DNA from: Marixanthotalea marina
Lineage (GTDB): Bacteria; Bacteroidota; Bacteroidia; Flavobacteriales; Flavobacteriaceae
NCBI GenBank assembly: GCA_018883545.1
Contig: JAHLEH010000001.1
Span: 372,001-436,000 of the forward strand
DNA: 64,000 bases
Reading direction: 5' to 3'
The translations under genes were made by a program, and so were the position numbers. The notes below the pieces were generated by a model, which worked only from the letters and a program-made list of their open reading frames with translations, had not been told where the DNA came from and searched no databases. The first letter of the stretch is position 1. The number at the start of each line of letters is the position of its first letter. Shown in pieces: positions 1 through 7,994 of the stretch.

Positions 1-1
1 A

Positions 2-337
2 TCATTAAAGTTGGTTGATGAGTTGGATGCCTTTTTAGGTTGTCCCACCCACGATCCTCATGGGGACCCCATTCCCGATAAACATGGAAATATAGGTAAA
101 ATGAATAAAATATTTTTGGCTCAACTTAATCCTAATGACCATTGTATATGTATAGGTGTAAGCGATTCTTCAGCCGATTTTTTAAAATATTTAGATAAGC
201 ATCAAATAGCGTTAGGAACCTCGATAGAGATCATATCAAAAGAAACATTTGATGAGTCAATGACTATTAAAGTGAATAATGCGCTTTTGAACATTTCAAA
301 AATAGTTTCCAATAATATTTATGTAAAAAAAGCTTAG
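2..337 (+). CDS. DtxR/MntR-family metal-dependent transcriptional regulator, C-terminal part
   Basis: The reading frame is open to the left edge, so this is the C-terminal half of a larger protein whose start lies outside the window. The opening residues (VDELDAFLGCPTHDPHGDP) are the end of the metal-binding dimerisation domain of DtxR/MntR-type iron or manganese repressors, with its typical Cys, His and Asp ligands. The last ~75 residues form the FeoA/SH3-like third domain. Four bases separate it from a ZIP metal transporter, so the pair is probably one metal-homeostasis operon in which the repressor senses divalent metal. Which metal cannot be told from the fragment. Confidence 0.85.
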   Translation, partial: SLKLVDELDAFLGCPTHDPHGDPIPDKHGNIGKMNKIFLAQLNPNDHCICIGVSDSSADFLKYLDKHQIALGTSIEIISKETFDESMTIKVNNALLNISKIVSNNIYVKKA

Positions 338-341
338 TAAT

Positions 342-1163
342 ATGAACGGAATAATTGATTATTTTGAGTCTATAGATCCTATTTTGGGAGCTTTATATGC
401 TTCCTTGTTTACTTGGATAGTGACTGCTTTAGGGGCATCGCTTGTTTTTTTGATTAAAGGGATGAACAGAGCATTTCTAGATGGCATGCTTGGTTTTACA
501 GGAGGTGTTATGGTTGCTGCGAGTTTTTGGAGTTTATTGGCCCCCGGTATTGAAATGAGTCCGGGTGAGGGTTTTGTAAAAGTCATTCCAGCAGCTACAG
601 GTTTTGCTTTGGGGGCATTTTTTATTTTCGGATTGGATAAAGTCCTACCACATTTACACATCAATTTTAAGGAAACCGAAAAGGAAGGGATTAAAAGTCC
701 GTGGCACAGAACCACATTGCTTGTTTTAGCCATTGCACTTCATAATATTCCGGAGGGCTTGGCTGTTGGCGTGTTGTTTGGAGGCGTAGCGGCGGGTATT
801 CCAGAAGCAACAATTGGTGGTGCGGTTGCATTGGCCATTGGTATTGGTATTCAAAATTTTCCAGAAGGCTTGGCGGTTTCCATGCCACTAAGACGACAAG
901 GGGTTAGTAAGTTTAAAAGTTTTTGGTATGGACAGATGTCAGCCATTGTAGAGCCCATTGCAGCAGTTATAGGCGCTGTAGCTGTTACGTTTTTTATTCC
1001 TATACTGCCATATGCGCTGGCTTTTGCAGCGGGTGCAATGATTTTTGTAGTGGTTGAAGAAGTAATCCCAGAAACCCAACGCGATAAATATACCGATGTA
1101 GCAACTTTGGGCTTTATCGGTGGATTTATTATTATGATGACGTTGGATGTGGCCTTGGGTTAA
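342..1163 (+). CDS. ZIP family divalent metal transporter
   Basis: This is an inner-membrane ZIP permease of 273 residues that would import zinc or a related divalent metal. About eight hydrophobic segments are visible. The two signature metal-site helices are present: one with HNIPEGLAVG (near residue 137) and one with QNFPEGLAVS (near residue 171), the latter with Asn in place of the usual His. It follows the DtxR-type regulator by four bases, which suggests co-transcription and metal-responsive control. Length is normal for bacterial ZIP proteins such as ZupT. The metal specificity is an inference only. Confidence 0.9.
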   Translation: MNGIIDYFESIDPILGALYASLFTWIVTALGASLVFLIKGMNRAFLDGMLGFTGGVMVAASFWSLLAPGIEMSPGEGFVKVIPAATGFALGAFFIFGLDKVLPHLHINFKETEKEGIKSPWHRTTLLVLAIALHNIPEGLAVGVLFGGVAAGIPEATIGGAVALAIGIGIQNFPEGLAVSMPLRRQGVSKFKSFWYGQMSAIVEPIAAVIGAVAVTFFIPILPYALAFAAGAMIFVVVEEVIPETQRDKYTDVATLGFIGGFIIMMTLDVALG

Positions 1164-1207
1164 TTTTTAAATTGATAGTTAGGAAGGACACCAAAAAAAT
1201 TTGATAG

Positions 1208-1279
1208 TGACTCCACCAGGATTCGAACCTGGATCTAAAGTTTAGGAAACTTTTGTTCTATCCCTTGAACTATGGAGCC
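1208..1279 (-). tRNA. tRNA-Arg (anticodon CCT)
   Basis: Read on the minus strand this folds as a 72-nt cloverleaf. The acceptor stem is GGCTCCA paired with TGGAGTC, the T loop contains GTTCGAATCC, and the anticodon stem AAAGT/ACTTT closes the loop TTCCTAA, giving anticodon CCT for AGG codons. CCA is not encoded, as is usual in this group. Confidence 0.93.
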
Positions 1280-1446
1280 GAATTTCTATTAAAAATGTCT
1301 GGCAAAACTAAGTTTTTTATTTTTTACTCAAAGAATATTTTTCCATTTTTAAACTAAGTTTAGTAACTAAAAAATAATGGTTTAATAGTGCTATTTAAAT
1401 GTAAGGTTTCTAGATCGTTAATAGTGGGAGTTTGTCAAAAAAATAT

Positions 1447-1476
1447 TTTGTTTTTTATCAAAATTTGATACTTTTA
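1447..1476 (+). promoter_or_regulatory. Probable Bacteroidota promoter of the secreted protein gene at 1553
   Basis: A TTTG at 1447-1450 is followed after 18 bases by TACTTTTA at 1469-1476. This fits the Bacteroidota -33 TTTG / -7 TAnnTTTG pattern with one mismatch. It would give a leader of roughly 70 nt. The remaining sequence between the tRNA and the gene (1280-1552) is AT-rich and shows nothing else I can support. Confidence 0.4.
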
Positions 1477-1552
1477 TGAAAATTCATTCCGTGAAATTTT
1501 TAGTGAGAAAATTATTAAAAAAACAACCAATTAATTTTAAAATTAAACATAC

Positions 1553-2479
1553 ATGAAAAAAACTACTCTTTTTTTAATTCTTATAACTTTTACTTGTGTT
1601 ATATATGCGCAAGATATAACCCTAATAGATTTTGGGTTACCCGGACAAACTACTGGAGGTAGTTGGAATAATATTACAGACCCAGCTACAACAGGTGTAG
1701 ATATATCTCTAAATGATACTAATAGTAATGCTTCAGGGATATTTACATTGACAGATGCGTTTGATGATGATATCAATGGATGGGGAACAACGTCACCTAG
1801 TTCTCCAGCTTCAGATTGGGCACCTGATACAGCTACAGGGGATAATTTCTTTGGGGAAGACGAAGATTTTACCGACGCAACTTTGAGCAATGAACCCACA
1901 GGAGGCTTTACACTTTCTGGTTTAGAAGATGGGAAATATTATTCGTTTAACATTTTTGCATCAAGGATTGGATCAAACGGAGAAAACAGGGAAACATTAT
2001 ACACTATAACTGGTAATGCGGCACCTCAAACAGCAACTTTAGATGCAGCGGAAAATACATCAAATGTGGCAACCATACTTAACATACAACCAAATAGTGG
2101 TGTGATTACCATTCAAGTAGAAAAAGGAGTTAATAATAATAATTTTTATGGGTTTTATTATATAGGTGCTATGGAGATGACAAAAACAGATAACGTACTA
2201 TCTTCTGAAACCAAAAGTTTGGATATAGGTACTGTTAGTGTTGTGTATCCTAATACTAAAGAGTTTATTAAAATTAATTTAAACCTGACTGAAAGTGCTA
2301 AAGTTAAAATGGACGTATTCGATATCACAGGTAAAAAATTAACCACACTCTTAAATGAAGAAAAATCAGTTGGTCCTTTTACTAAGGTGTGGAATACATC
2401 TGGTTATGCATCTGGTATCTATATACTTAATGTTAGTGCTAATGGTAAAACGCAAAACACTAAGTTTGTAATTCAATAA
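1553..2479 (+). CDS. Secreted protein with type IX secretion C-terminal sorting domain
   Basis: The first 20 residues (ending CVIYAQ) are a Sec signal peptide. The last ~80 residues, from VVYPN to KFVIQ, are a type A C-terminal sorting domain that directs export through the outer membrane by the type IX secretion system. The ~200-residue middle is rich in Asp, Thr and Gly, looks like a beta-sandwich, and I do not recognise it. It contains several DxD/DDD runs that could bind calcium. It stands alone between a tRNA and a bidirectional terminator. It is an exported cargo protein of unknown activity. Confidence 0.85.
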   Translation: MKKTTLFLILITFTCVIYAQDITLIDFGLPGQTTGGSWNNITDPATTGVDISLNDTNSNASGIFTLTDAFDDDINGWGTTSPSSPASDWAPDTATGDNFFGEDEDFTDATLSNEPTGGFTLSGLEDGKYYSFNIFASRIGSNGENRETLYTITGNAAPQTATLDAAENTSNVATILNIQPNSGVITIQVEKGVNNNNFYGFYYIGAMEMTKTDNVLSSETKSLDIGTVSVVYPNTKEFIKINLNLTESAKVKMDVFDITGKKLTTLLNEEKSVGPFTKVWNTSGYASGIYILNVSANGKTQNTKFVIQ

Positions 2480-2506
2480 ATACAATTTATTAAGTTTTAA
2501 TATATG

Positions 2507-2542
2507 AAGAACGGGGTTTCTAAATTTAGAAACCCCGTTCTT
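2507..2542. terminator. Bidirectional rho-independent terminator
   Basis: This is a perfect 18-bp inverted repeat (AAGAACGGGGTTTCTAAA and its complement), with T-rich sequence on the plus strand and A-rich sequence on the other side. It lies between two convergent genes ending at 2479 and 2546 and can serve both. Confidence 0.9.
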
Positions 2543-2545
2543 TTA

Positions 2546-2740
2546 TTATTCACCATATAGAAATATATCCTCAATTTTTAAGTTGAAAAGTTCGGCCATC
2601 TTAAAAGCGGTTGGTAAGCTGGGATCGAATTTTTCTTTTTCAATGGCATTAATGGTTTGTCTAGAAACCCCAATAACATCTGCTAGCTCTTCTTGGGTCA
2701 TTTTTTGTAGACTTCTCAGTTCTTTTACTCTATTTTTCAT
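2546..2740 (-). CDS. Small XRE-family HTH regulator (YozG/YgzD-like)
   Basis: This 64-residue protein is essentially one Cro/CI-type helix-turn-helix domain. The recognition region reads TQEELADVIGVSRQTINAIE, and the C-terminus (LFNLKIEDIFLYGE) is typical of the YozG/YgzD group. Its start overlaps the end of the upstream membrane-protein gene by four bases (ATGA), so the two are translated together. Such minimal regulators commonly control their own operon. A matching symmetrical site sits over the promoter at 3149-3186. Confidence 0.88.
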   Translation of the reverse strand: MKNRVKELRSLQKMTQEELADVIGVSRQTINAIEKEKFDPSLPTAFKMAELFNLKIEDIFLYGE

Positions 2741-3129
2741 TTGTAACGTCTTGAATTAACCATTAGAGATACCAGATAGGTAATACCAATAAAAAATATG
2801 ACAATACTAATTTCGGCATCAAAACTTATAATGTTGGTAATGTCAAGAAGTGAATATGTAATGCCAAAAACTACTGCTAAACCAAGTGTTATTGCAAGTG
2901 ATTCTAAATGGATTTTTCGTTCTAATTCATCGAAATCATTAAATAAATGTCTGTTGGCAATAATCATCAAAATACCGTTAGCGGCATTTATTAGCACGGC
3001 AAAAGTGGTTAAAAAGGAATGGTTGTCCCAAATAAACTTAGGTCCAAATGTAGCAATAGCCAAAGTAGCGACCCAACTCCAAGTCCAAAGTGCTAATTGG
3101 CGAATTCTTTTTTTTCTTTCAGGTTTCAT
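2737..3129 (-). CDS. Small four-helix membrane protein of unknown function, partner of the HTH regulator
   Basis: This 130-residue protein has four predicted hydrophobic segments (about residues 12-32, 38-58, 75-95 and 103-122), a charged central loop (FNDFDELERKIHLESLAI) and basic N- and C-termini. The FDELERKI loop is reminiscent of the DUF2178 group of small membrane proteins, but I cannot fix the family. It is the first gene of a two-gene operon with the XRE regulator. The pairing of a small multi-helix membrane protein with a YozG-type regulator recurs at 34.7-36.6 kb with unrelated membrane proteins. Confidence 0.75.
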   Translation of the reverse strand: MKPERKKRIRQLALWTWSWVATLAIATFGPKFIWDNHSFLTTFAVLINAANGILMIIANRHLFNDFDELERKIHLESLAITLGLAVVFGITYSLLDITNIISFDAEISIVIFFIGITYLVSLMVNSRRYK

Positions 3130-3148
3130 AATACAGTATGTAAAGTTA

Positions 3149-3186
3149 ACTTGACAAATGTAATCAAATATTTTTAAATGTCAAGT
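3149..3186 (-). promoter_or_regulatory. Promoter embedded in an inverted repeat upstream of the membrane protein/HTH pair
   Basis: ACTTGACA at 3149-3156 and its exact complement TGTCAAGT at 3179-3186 flank 22 bases. Read on the minus strand, one arm carries TTGACA near -33 and the other overlaps TACATTTG, a perfect TAnnTTTG -7 element. A dimeric repressor on the two arms would cover both promoter elements, so autoregulation by the HTH protein at 2546-2740 is plausible. Confidence 0.55.
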
Positions 3187-3191
3187 CTTAT

Positions 3192-4376
3192 TTACATTTT
3201 AATTCTATGGGTAAGAATTCCAGCTAGGAGAACCGGTAATGCAAAAGCAATAAAACTTTCAATCATACCAAATCCAAAACCCACTAAAATACCGCCTAAA
3301 ACTGGGCCTATAATACCGCCTATTCTTCCAAGTCCTACCGCCCAACCTACACCTGTGGTTCTTATTTTGGCATGGTATAAACTTGCTGCTATGGCATATA
3401 AGCCAACAAACCCAGCTTGAACGCCAAAGCCCAATAAAAAAAGGTTTACAATCATGAGGTCAGACCCTTTAAAAAAACCAAAGGTGACTAGGAAAACAGA
3501 GGTAATAATCAATATGTAACTTACCGTTTTATTGAGTCCGAAACGTGTAGATAACCATCCTTGAATTGGTATGCCAACAATGGCTCCAAAATTAAATACC
3601 GTTCCAGCATATATGGCTAATTTATCTGAAAGTCCAGCGTCAGAAGCTAACTTTGGAATCCAGTTTATCAAGAAATAAAGTGTTGTAAAACAAAGGAATA
3701 AAGCAGACCATAAAAGTATTGTGTTTGTTCGATAATTTTTTTCAAAAAGTGCATTTACAGCAATTTTTTTGGGTTCAGAGGCTGTTTTCTCAATGGTAGG
3801 CTCTTTTAAATATATAGCAATAATTGGCAATACAATGAATGAAACAATACCAGCAATTTTAAAAAGGTATTCCCATCCATAATTACTAATAATTGAAGCT
3901 GAAACCAATCCAGTGATGACAGCGCCAACAGGATAACCTGCCACCACAAAACTTACCCAAAACCCTCTGGTTTCTTTAGGAGAATACTCTGCGGTGATGG
4001 AAGCTGTAGTGGCCATCATAATACCAATTCCAATACCACTAATAAAACGAAGTAACATCAGTTGATTGATGGAAGATGCGTACGAGGTAAGAAAAATGGA
4101 AAGCCCCATAATAAACGGAGCAATTAGCATCATGGGCTTTCTGCCAAGTTTATCTGCATAAGGAGCAATAATGACGGCGCCAACCGACATACCTATAAGG
4201 CCACTGCTAAAAATAACGCCTAATGCTTCTGGGGACAAACTCCAAGCTTTAGCAATGGCAGGTGCAGCGTAGGATATGATTAGCACATCCATACCATCTA
4301 GCATATTGCACAGAAAGCAAATGGCAATCACTACATATTGATAGGGGGTTAAACTTCTAAAAATGTTGTTTTTCAT
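3192..4376 (-). CDS. MFS transporter, aromatic acid:H+ symporter (AAHS)-like
   Basis: This is a 394-residue, twelve-helix major facilitator permease. The N-terminus has the AAHS-type sequence LDGMDVLIISYAAPAIAKAW. The loop between helices 2 and 3 carries the MFS signature (PYADKLGRKP), and the fourth-helix region has the conserved RFISGIGIG. Characterised relatives (PcaK, BenK) take up small aromatic acids with protons. It is the last gene of an operon with a DUF3237 protein, an aromatic-ring-type FAD monooxygenase and an aminotransferase, so it probably imports or exports the substrate of that pathway. The substrate is not known. Confidence 0.85.
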   Translation of the reverse strand: MKNNIFRSLTPYQYVVIAICFLCNMLDGMDVLIISYAAPAIAKAWSLSPEALGVIFSSGLIGMSVGAVIIAPYADKLGRKPMMLIAPFIMGLSIFLTSYASSINQLMLLRFISGIGIGIMMATTASITAEYSPKETRGFWVSFVVAGYPVGAVITGLVSASIISNYGWEYLFKIAGIVSFIVLPIIAIYLKEPTIEKTASEPKKIAVNALFEKNYRTNTILLWSALFLCFTTLYFLINWIPKLASDAGLSDKLAIYAGTVFNFGAIVGIPIQGWLSTRFGLNKTVSYILIITSVFLVTFGFFKGSDLMIVNLFLLGFGVQAGFVGLYAIAASLYHAKIRTTGVGWAVGLGRIGGIIGPVLGGILVGFGFGMIESFIAFALPVLLAGILTHRIKM

Positions 4377-4385
4377 ATTGATTGC

Positions 4386-4817
4386 TTATGTCAATTGATA
4401 AAATTGATGGTGTATTCCCTGATTTGTTTTTTGGGAGGTAGATAGAAACAGTGATTCATTAAGCCATTGGTAAGGCCCTTTTTCCACTTCAAAAAACGTG
4501 TGAGTTCTCATGTAAGTTTCAGGAGTGTTAGTCTCATTTTGTTTTGTCAACCGTATGCCTCGATTTACCATATATATCAAATGGTTATCAGAAGTTTTAA
4601 TGGTGTATCTTGTTTCAATGCGCACCTGATTATCGTGAATCTGCTGCCAATCACTGCCGCCTTCTAGAATTTCTCCGCGAATGTTTTCCCCAAAAACCTC
4701 ACCACCTAAAACAGGTACTATCCTGCGTTGATACCCATGAACAGATCCAACCAATTGGGCGTCACCAATTTTTACTTTAGCTTCAAAAACAGGAATTAAT
4801 TCGGGCTTTGAATTCAT
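4386..4817 (-). CDS. DUF3237 domain-containing protein
   Basis: This 143-residue cytoplasmic protein is made up entirely of one DUF3237 beta-barrel-type domain, with recognisable segments near LVGSVHGYQRRIVPVLGG and RIETRYTIKTSDNHLIYMVN. The biochemical role of the family is unknown. Members often sit beside aromatic oxygenases and hydrolases. The start overlaps the monooxygenase stop by four bases and the gene lies 9 bases from the MFS gene, so it belongs to the same operon. Confidence 0.82.
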   Translation of the reverse strand: MNSKPELIPVFEAKVKIGDAQLVGSVHGYQRRIVPVLGGEVFGENIRGEILEGGSDWQQIHDNQVRIETRYTIKTSDNHLIYMVNRGIRLTKQNETNTPETYMRTHTFFEVEKGPYQWLNESLFLSTSQKTNQGIHHQFYQLT

Positions 4818-6055
4818 GACTTCGCATTTAAGGTTTCTTTATCAAAACCAGCAATTTTCTTATATTTTTCCATAAGGGTTTCAAGCTCTTCATGTGGAAT
4901 TTCATCGGGTGTAAAGCCATCAGGAAATCGGTCTTCCATTAAATCTAAAATAATGTCTGGCCCTTTTTTTCGATTTTGATGCACCACTTTAGCTGTGGCT
5001 TCAATGCGAACACTATCATATTTATTTAATGCTTCAGAAAGGCTGTTGAATTGATTTAAACAATTTGTTAGTTCATCGACATCCAAAATAGCCTGTGAAG
5101 CACCATTGGATCCAATTGGATACATGGGATGCGCGGCGTCACCTAAAAGAGTGACGCGATTAAAACTCCAACGGTCTAGCGGGTCTCTATCGGACATAGG
5201 AAACTCAAAAATGCCTGTATTCGAGTTTTCAATCATTTGTGCAACATCCAACCAATCGTATTTCCAATTTGCATATTTTTCCAATAGTTGTTTTTTGTCT
5301 ACTTGCCGATTCCAATCACGCTCGGTAAGCGTTTCTCCCAATCCGCCTTTTAGATTAGCCACCCAATTAATAAGCTGATTTCCGTTTTCATTGAAAGTAT
5401 CTTTAATAGGGTACACAACCATTTTTTGATGTAAAGAACCAATCATCGCCATAGAGGCTTTGGTCAAGAAAGGTTTCATTACCGCGGTGCCTCTGTAAAG
5501 AACATTCCCAGAATAAGCAACGGGGCCTTCATTTGGATAAAGCAGTTTTCTAATTTGGGAATTAATACCATCGGCACCAATTAATAAATCACCTTTTTCC
5601 GTGTGAATAATGTCTTCGGTATCTTTATCAATAAAATGGGCCGTAACGCCATTTTCATTTTGTTCAAATGATGAAATATGATGTCCTGGGTGTAAAGAAT
5701 CATCCCCTAAAAGTTCAACTGCCTTGTTCCAAAGCAACATTTGAAATTCGCCCCTATGAATGGAAAATTGAGGCCATTTATAACCGGCATAAACACCTCG
5801 GGGTTCTTCCCAAAAAAATTGTCCGTGTCTGTTAGCATAAACAAGTTCTTTTGTTTCAATAGAAATCGCTTTTAAGTCGTTTAAAAGCCCTAAATTGTCG
5901 AGTACACGAACACAATGTGGCAACAAATTTATGCCAACGCCCAAAGCTTTAACTTCTTTTGTGGATTCAAAAACGTTTACATCGTGACCGGCATTGTGCA
6001 AGCTTATTGCGGCAACAAGTCCGCCAATACCACCGCCTGCAATGATTATTTTCAT
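4814..6055 (-). CDS. FAD-dependent aromatic-ring monooxygenase (salicylate/3-hydroxybenzoate hydroxylase-like)
   Basis: This 413-residue group A flavoprotein monooxygenase has the GxGxxG dinucleotide site at the N-terminus (IIAGGGIGGLVAAISL), the DG motif (LLIGADGINSQIRK, near residue 160) and the GD motif that binds the flavin ribityl chain (LLGDAAHPMYPIGSNGASQA, near residue 300). Enzymes of this class hydroxylate phenolic or aminoaromatic acids using NAD(P)H and O2. The neighbours (aminotransferase, DUF3237, AAHS permease) support a small aromatic or pyridine-type substrate. The exact substrate cannot be read from sequence. Confidence 0.85.
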   Translation of the reverse strand: MKIIIAGGGIGGLVAAISLHNAGHDVNVFESTKEVKALGVGINLLPHCVRVLDNLGLLNDLKAISIETKELVYANRHGQFFWEEPRGVYAGYKWPQFSIHRGEFQMLLWNKAVELLGDDSLHPGHHISSFEQNENGVTAHFIDKDTEDIIHTEKGDLLIGADGINSQIRKLLYPNEGPVAYSGNVLYRGTAVMKPFLTKASMAMIGSLHQKMVVYPIKDTFNENGNQLINWVANLKGGLGETLTERDWNRQVDKKQLLEKYANWKYDWLDVAQMIENSNTGIFEFPMSDRDPLDRWSFNRVTLLGDAAHPMYPIGSNGASQAILDVDELTNCLNQFNSLSEALNKYDSVRIEATAKVVHQNRKKGPDIILDLMEDRFPDGFTPDEIPHEELETLMEKYKKIAGFDKETLNAKS

Positions 6056-6059
6056 ACTA

Positions 6060-7124
6060 TTAAAATTCGTTTAGTGTTTTGCAGAGTAATTCAACAGATT
6101 CTATAGGCATAAAATTATACATGGATGCTCGAAAGCCACCTATGGTTGGGAATCCGTTAATTCCTGTTATGTTATTTTTTTTAAAAAGGTTTTTTAGCTG
6201 TTCCTCTTCATTAGCCGTGTTTGTTTTAAAACAAACATTCATCCTCGACCTATTTTCTAGTGTTACCGATGTCAATTTAGGGTGCTCATCTATCACCTTG
6301 TAAAGTAGGGTGGAACGCTCTTTGGCTTTAGCCTGCATTTGCTTTATACCTCCATTGTTCTTAATCCACCTTAGAGACAATAACGTCATGTACAGTGGAA
6401 AAGTTGGTAAGGTATGATAAAGCGATTTATTTGTAATGTGTGTACGATAGTTAAAGATTGATGGGATGTTCAAATCTTTCTCATCGCGCAGATAGTTTGT
6501 ATTGACCAATACACAGGTTATGCCTGCAATTCCAAAATTCTTTTGAGCGGATGCAAAAGCAAGGGCAACACGATTAAACGGAATATCTCGAGTTAAAAAA
6601 TCGGAAGTCATATCCAAAACCAGCGGTTTTCCAATATCGGGATATTCTGAATACTGAAGGCCTTCTATGGTTTCATTGGAGCTTAGGTGCAGATATCTGG
6701 AAAGGCATTCAGTAACTCTTAGTTCTGGTAGTTTTTTATATTGATTCTCTTTTGATGACGCTAAAACCTCAACCACTCTAATTTCATTTGTTGCTGCAAT
6801 GGCTTTTTTAGCCCAATAGCCAGAGTCAATAAAAGCCATGCTTTCATCTTCTTTTAATAAATTCATAGGTGCAATGGCCAATTGGGAAGAGGCACCACCT
6901 GGAACCCAAATGACTTCAAAATGGGATGGGATCTTGTAAAGGTCTTTTATTAATTGTGTTGCTTCTTCTAGCAATGATTCAAAAATAGGGGAGCGATGGC
7001 TGATTTCGGCAATGGATAAACCTGATTCATTATAATTAACCAACGCTTGGGCTCCTTGATCAAAAACGGCTTTTGGTAAAACGGCGGGCCCTGGACTAAA
7101 GTTGTGCTGAATCGGATTTGACAT
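6060..7124 (-). CDS. SerC-family (phosphoserine-type) PLP aminotransferase, probably repurposed
   Basis: This 354-residue class V aminotransferase is clearly of the SerC family: FSPGPAVLP at the N-terminus, ISHRS (residues 41-45), the PLP lysine in SAQKNFG (Lys195) and FRASMYNFMP near the C-terminus. In true SerC a His-Arg pair just before the GG(F/M)RAS motif helps bind the substrate phosphate. Here those positions are Phe325-Pro326. It is the first gene of an operon with an aromatic monooxygenase and permease, and no serA is nearby. I infer that it may act on a non-phosphorylated amino acid or keto acid in that pathway. Ordinary serine synthesis remains possible. Confidence 0.75.
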   Translation of the reverse strand: MSNPIQHNFSPGPAVLPKAVFDQGAQALVNYNESGLSIAEISHRSPIFESLLEEATQLIKDLYKIPSHFEVIWVPGGASSQLAIAPMNLLKEDESMAFIDSGYWAKKAIAATNEIRVVEVLASSKENQYKKLPELRVTECLSRYLHLSSNETIEGLQYSEYPDIGKPLVLDMTSDFLTRDIPFNRVALAFASAQKNFGIAGITCVLVNTNYLRDEKDLNIPSIFNYRTHITNKSLYHTLPTFPLYMTLLSLRWIKNNGGIKQMQAKAKERSTLLYKVIDEHPKLTSVTLENRSRMNVCFKTNTANEEEQLKNLFKKNNITGINGFPTIGGFRASMYNFMPIESVELLCKTLNEF

Positions 7125-7278
7125 TCGTGTTATTTGAACACAAGATAAGAAATGGATTTATTTGTTAAAATATTTCTTTGGTAAAGATTATTGGACAAGA
7201 GATTATGATGTAATTTATTTGATTATTTGAGGTTCAATGAATTAAGTTGAAGGACCATATTTCTTAAATTGTGGAAAC

Positions 7279-7309
7279 AAAAAAAGCACCAGTGTTTACT
7301 GATGCTTTT
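7279..7309 (-). terminator. Orphan terminator-like hairpin, possibly displaced from tRNA-Asn
   Basis: AGCACCAG (7285-7292) and CTGATGCT (7299-7306) form a stem with one mismatch, and in minus-strand reading it is followed by a run of T (A run at 7279-7284). It lies upstream of both adjacent protein genes, so it terminates neither. Just beside it (7318-7328) are 11 bases identical to the 3' end of tRNA-Asn, so it may be the original terminator of that tRNA, separated by the island. Confidence 0.5.
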
Positions 7310-7487
7310 CTTCTTTGTTGCTCCCCCTAATCGATGTATATCATGGCACCGTTATCCATTTTATTGTATCTTCGTTCTCAAACCTTAACTGCGTTTAGCC
7401 AGTTGTTAGAATTCAGTGGGGGAAACACGGCAAAAGAAGAAACAGTAACAAAAACAAACTAATAAAATGAACATTCATAATTTAAAA

Positions 7488-7494
7488 AAGGAGG
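7488..7494 (+). promoter_or_regulatory. Strong Shine-Dalgarno sequence (AAGGAGG)
   Basis: A consensus AAGGAGG sits four bases before the ATG at 7499. Flavobacterial genes, including nearly all others in this window, lack such sites, so this one marks the gene as unusual and may point to a foreign origin or very high expression. Confidence 0.6.
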
Positions 7495-7498
7495 ACGA

Positions 7499-7990
7499 AT
7501 GAAGTACAAAAAATTAAGTGTAATTCTCTTGTTAGGACTTGGACTGACAGGATTGCAGGCACAAACAAGCACTAACGCTACAGGTGGCAATGCTTTGGGC
7601 AGTGGCGGCTCTGCTGGTTGGTCTGTTGGGCAGCTTGTTTATACTACCCACACAGGTACAAACGGGTATGTGACACAAGGCGTACAGCAATCCTATGAAA
7701 TTTCGACATTAAGTATGATTGAAGAGGCAAAAGACATCAATCTTTCGGTTTCGGCTTATCCCAATCCGACTACTGACTATCTTACATTGGAAGTTGATGC
7801 TTTGACTATCCTTAGCATCCAATCAATGACATATCAATTATATGATTTTAGCGGAAAAATTTTACAAAGTGAGAAAATCATTAGCAACCAAACAAGCATT
7901 GTTATGAGTAATCTTGTGCCTGCTACGTATTTTGTAAAAGTAGTTCAAGGAAACAATGAAGCAAAAACGTTTAAAATCATTAAAAACTAA
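7499..7990 (+). CDS. Small secreted protein with type IX secretion C-terminal sorting domain
   Basis: This 163-residue protein has a signal peptide (ending TGLQAQ, about residue 21), a short Gly/Ser/Thr-rich middle (residues 22-75) and a type A sorting domain (VSAYPNPTTDYLTLEV to KTFKIIKN). The middle pattern GGSAGWSVGQLVYT and QGVQQSYEIS is a common small exported module in Bacteroidota. It ends four bases before the lectin-type gene, and the two are probably co-transcribed, suggesting that both act at the cell surface. Its role is unknown. Confidence 0.85.
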   Translation: MKYKKLSVILLLGLGLTGLQAQTSTNATGGNALGSGGSAGWSVGQLVYTTHTGTNGYVTQGVQQSYEISTLSMIEEAKDINLSVSAYPNPTTDYLTLEVDALTILSIQSMTYQLYDFSGKILQSEKIISNQTSIVMSNLVPATYFVKVVQGNNEAKTFKIIKN

Positions 7991-7994
7991 CATT

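Noticed and set aside
7318-7330. A second complete tRNA-Asn gene
   Set aside because: Only 11 bases at the 3' end match; no T-arm, anticodon or D-arm follows.
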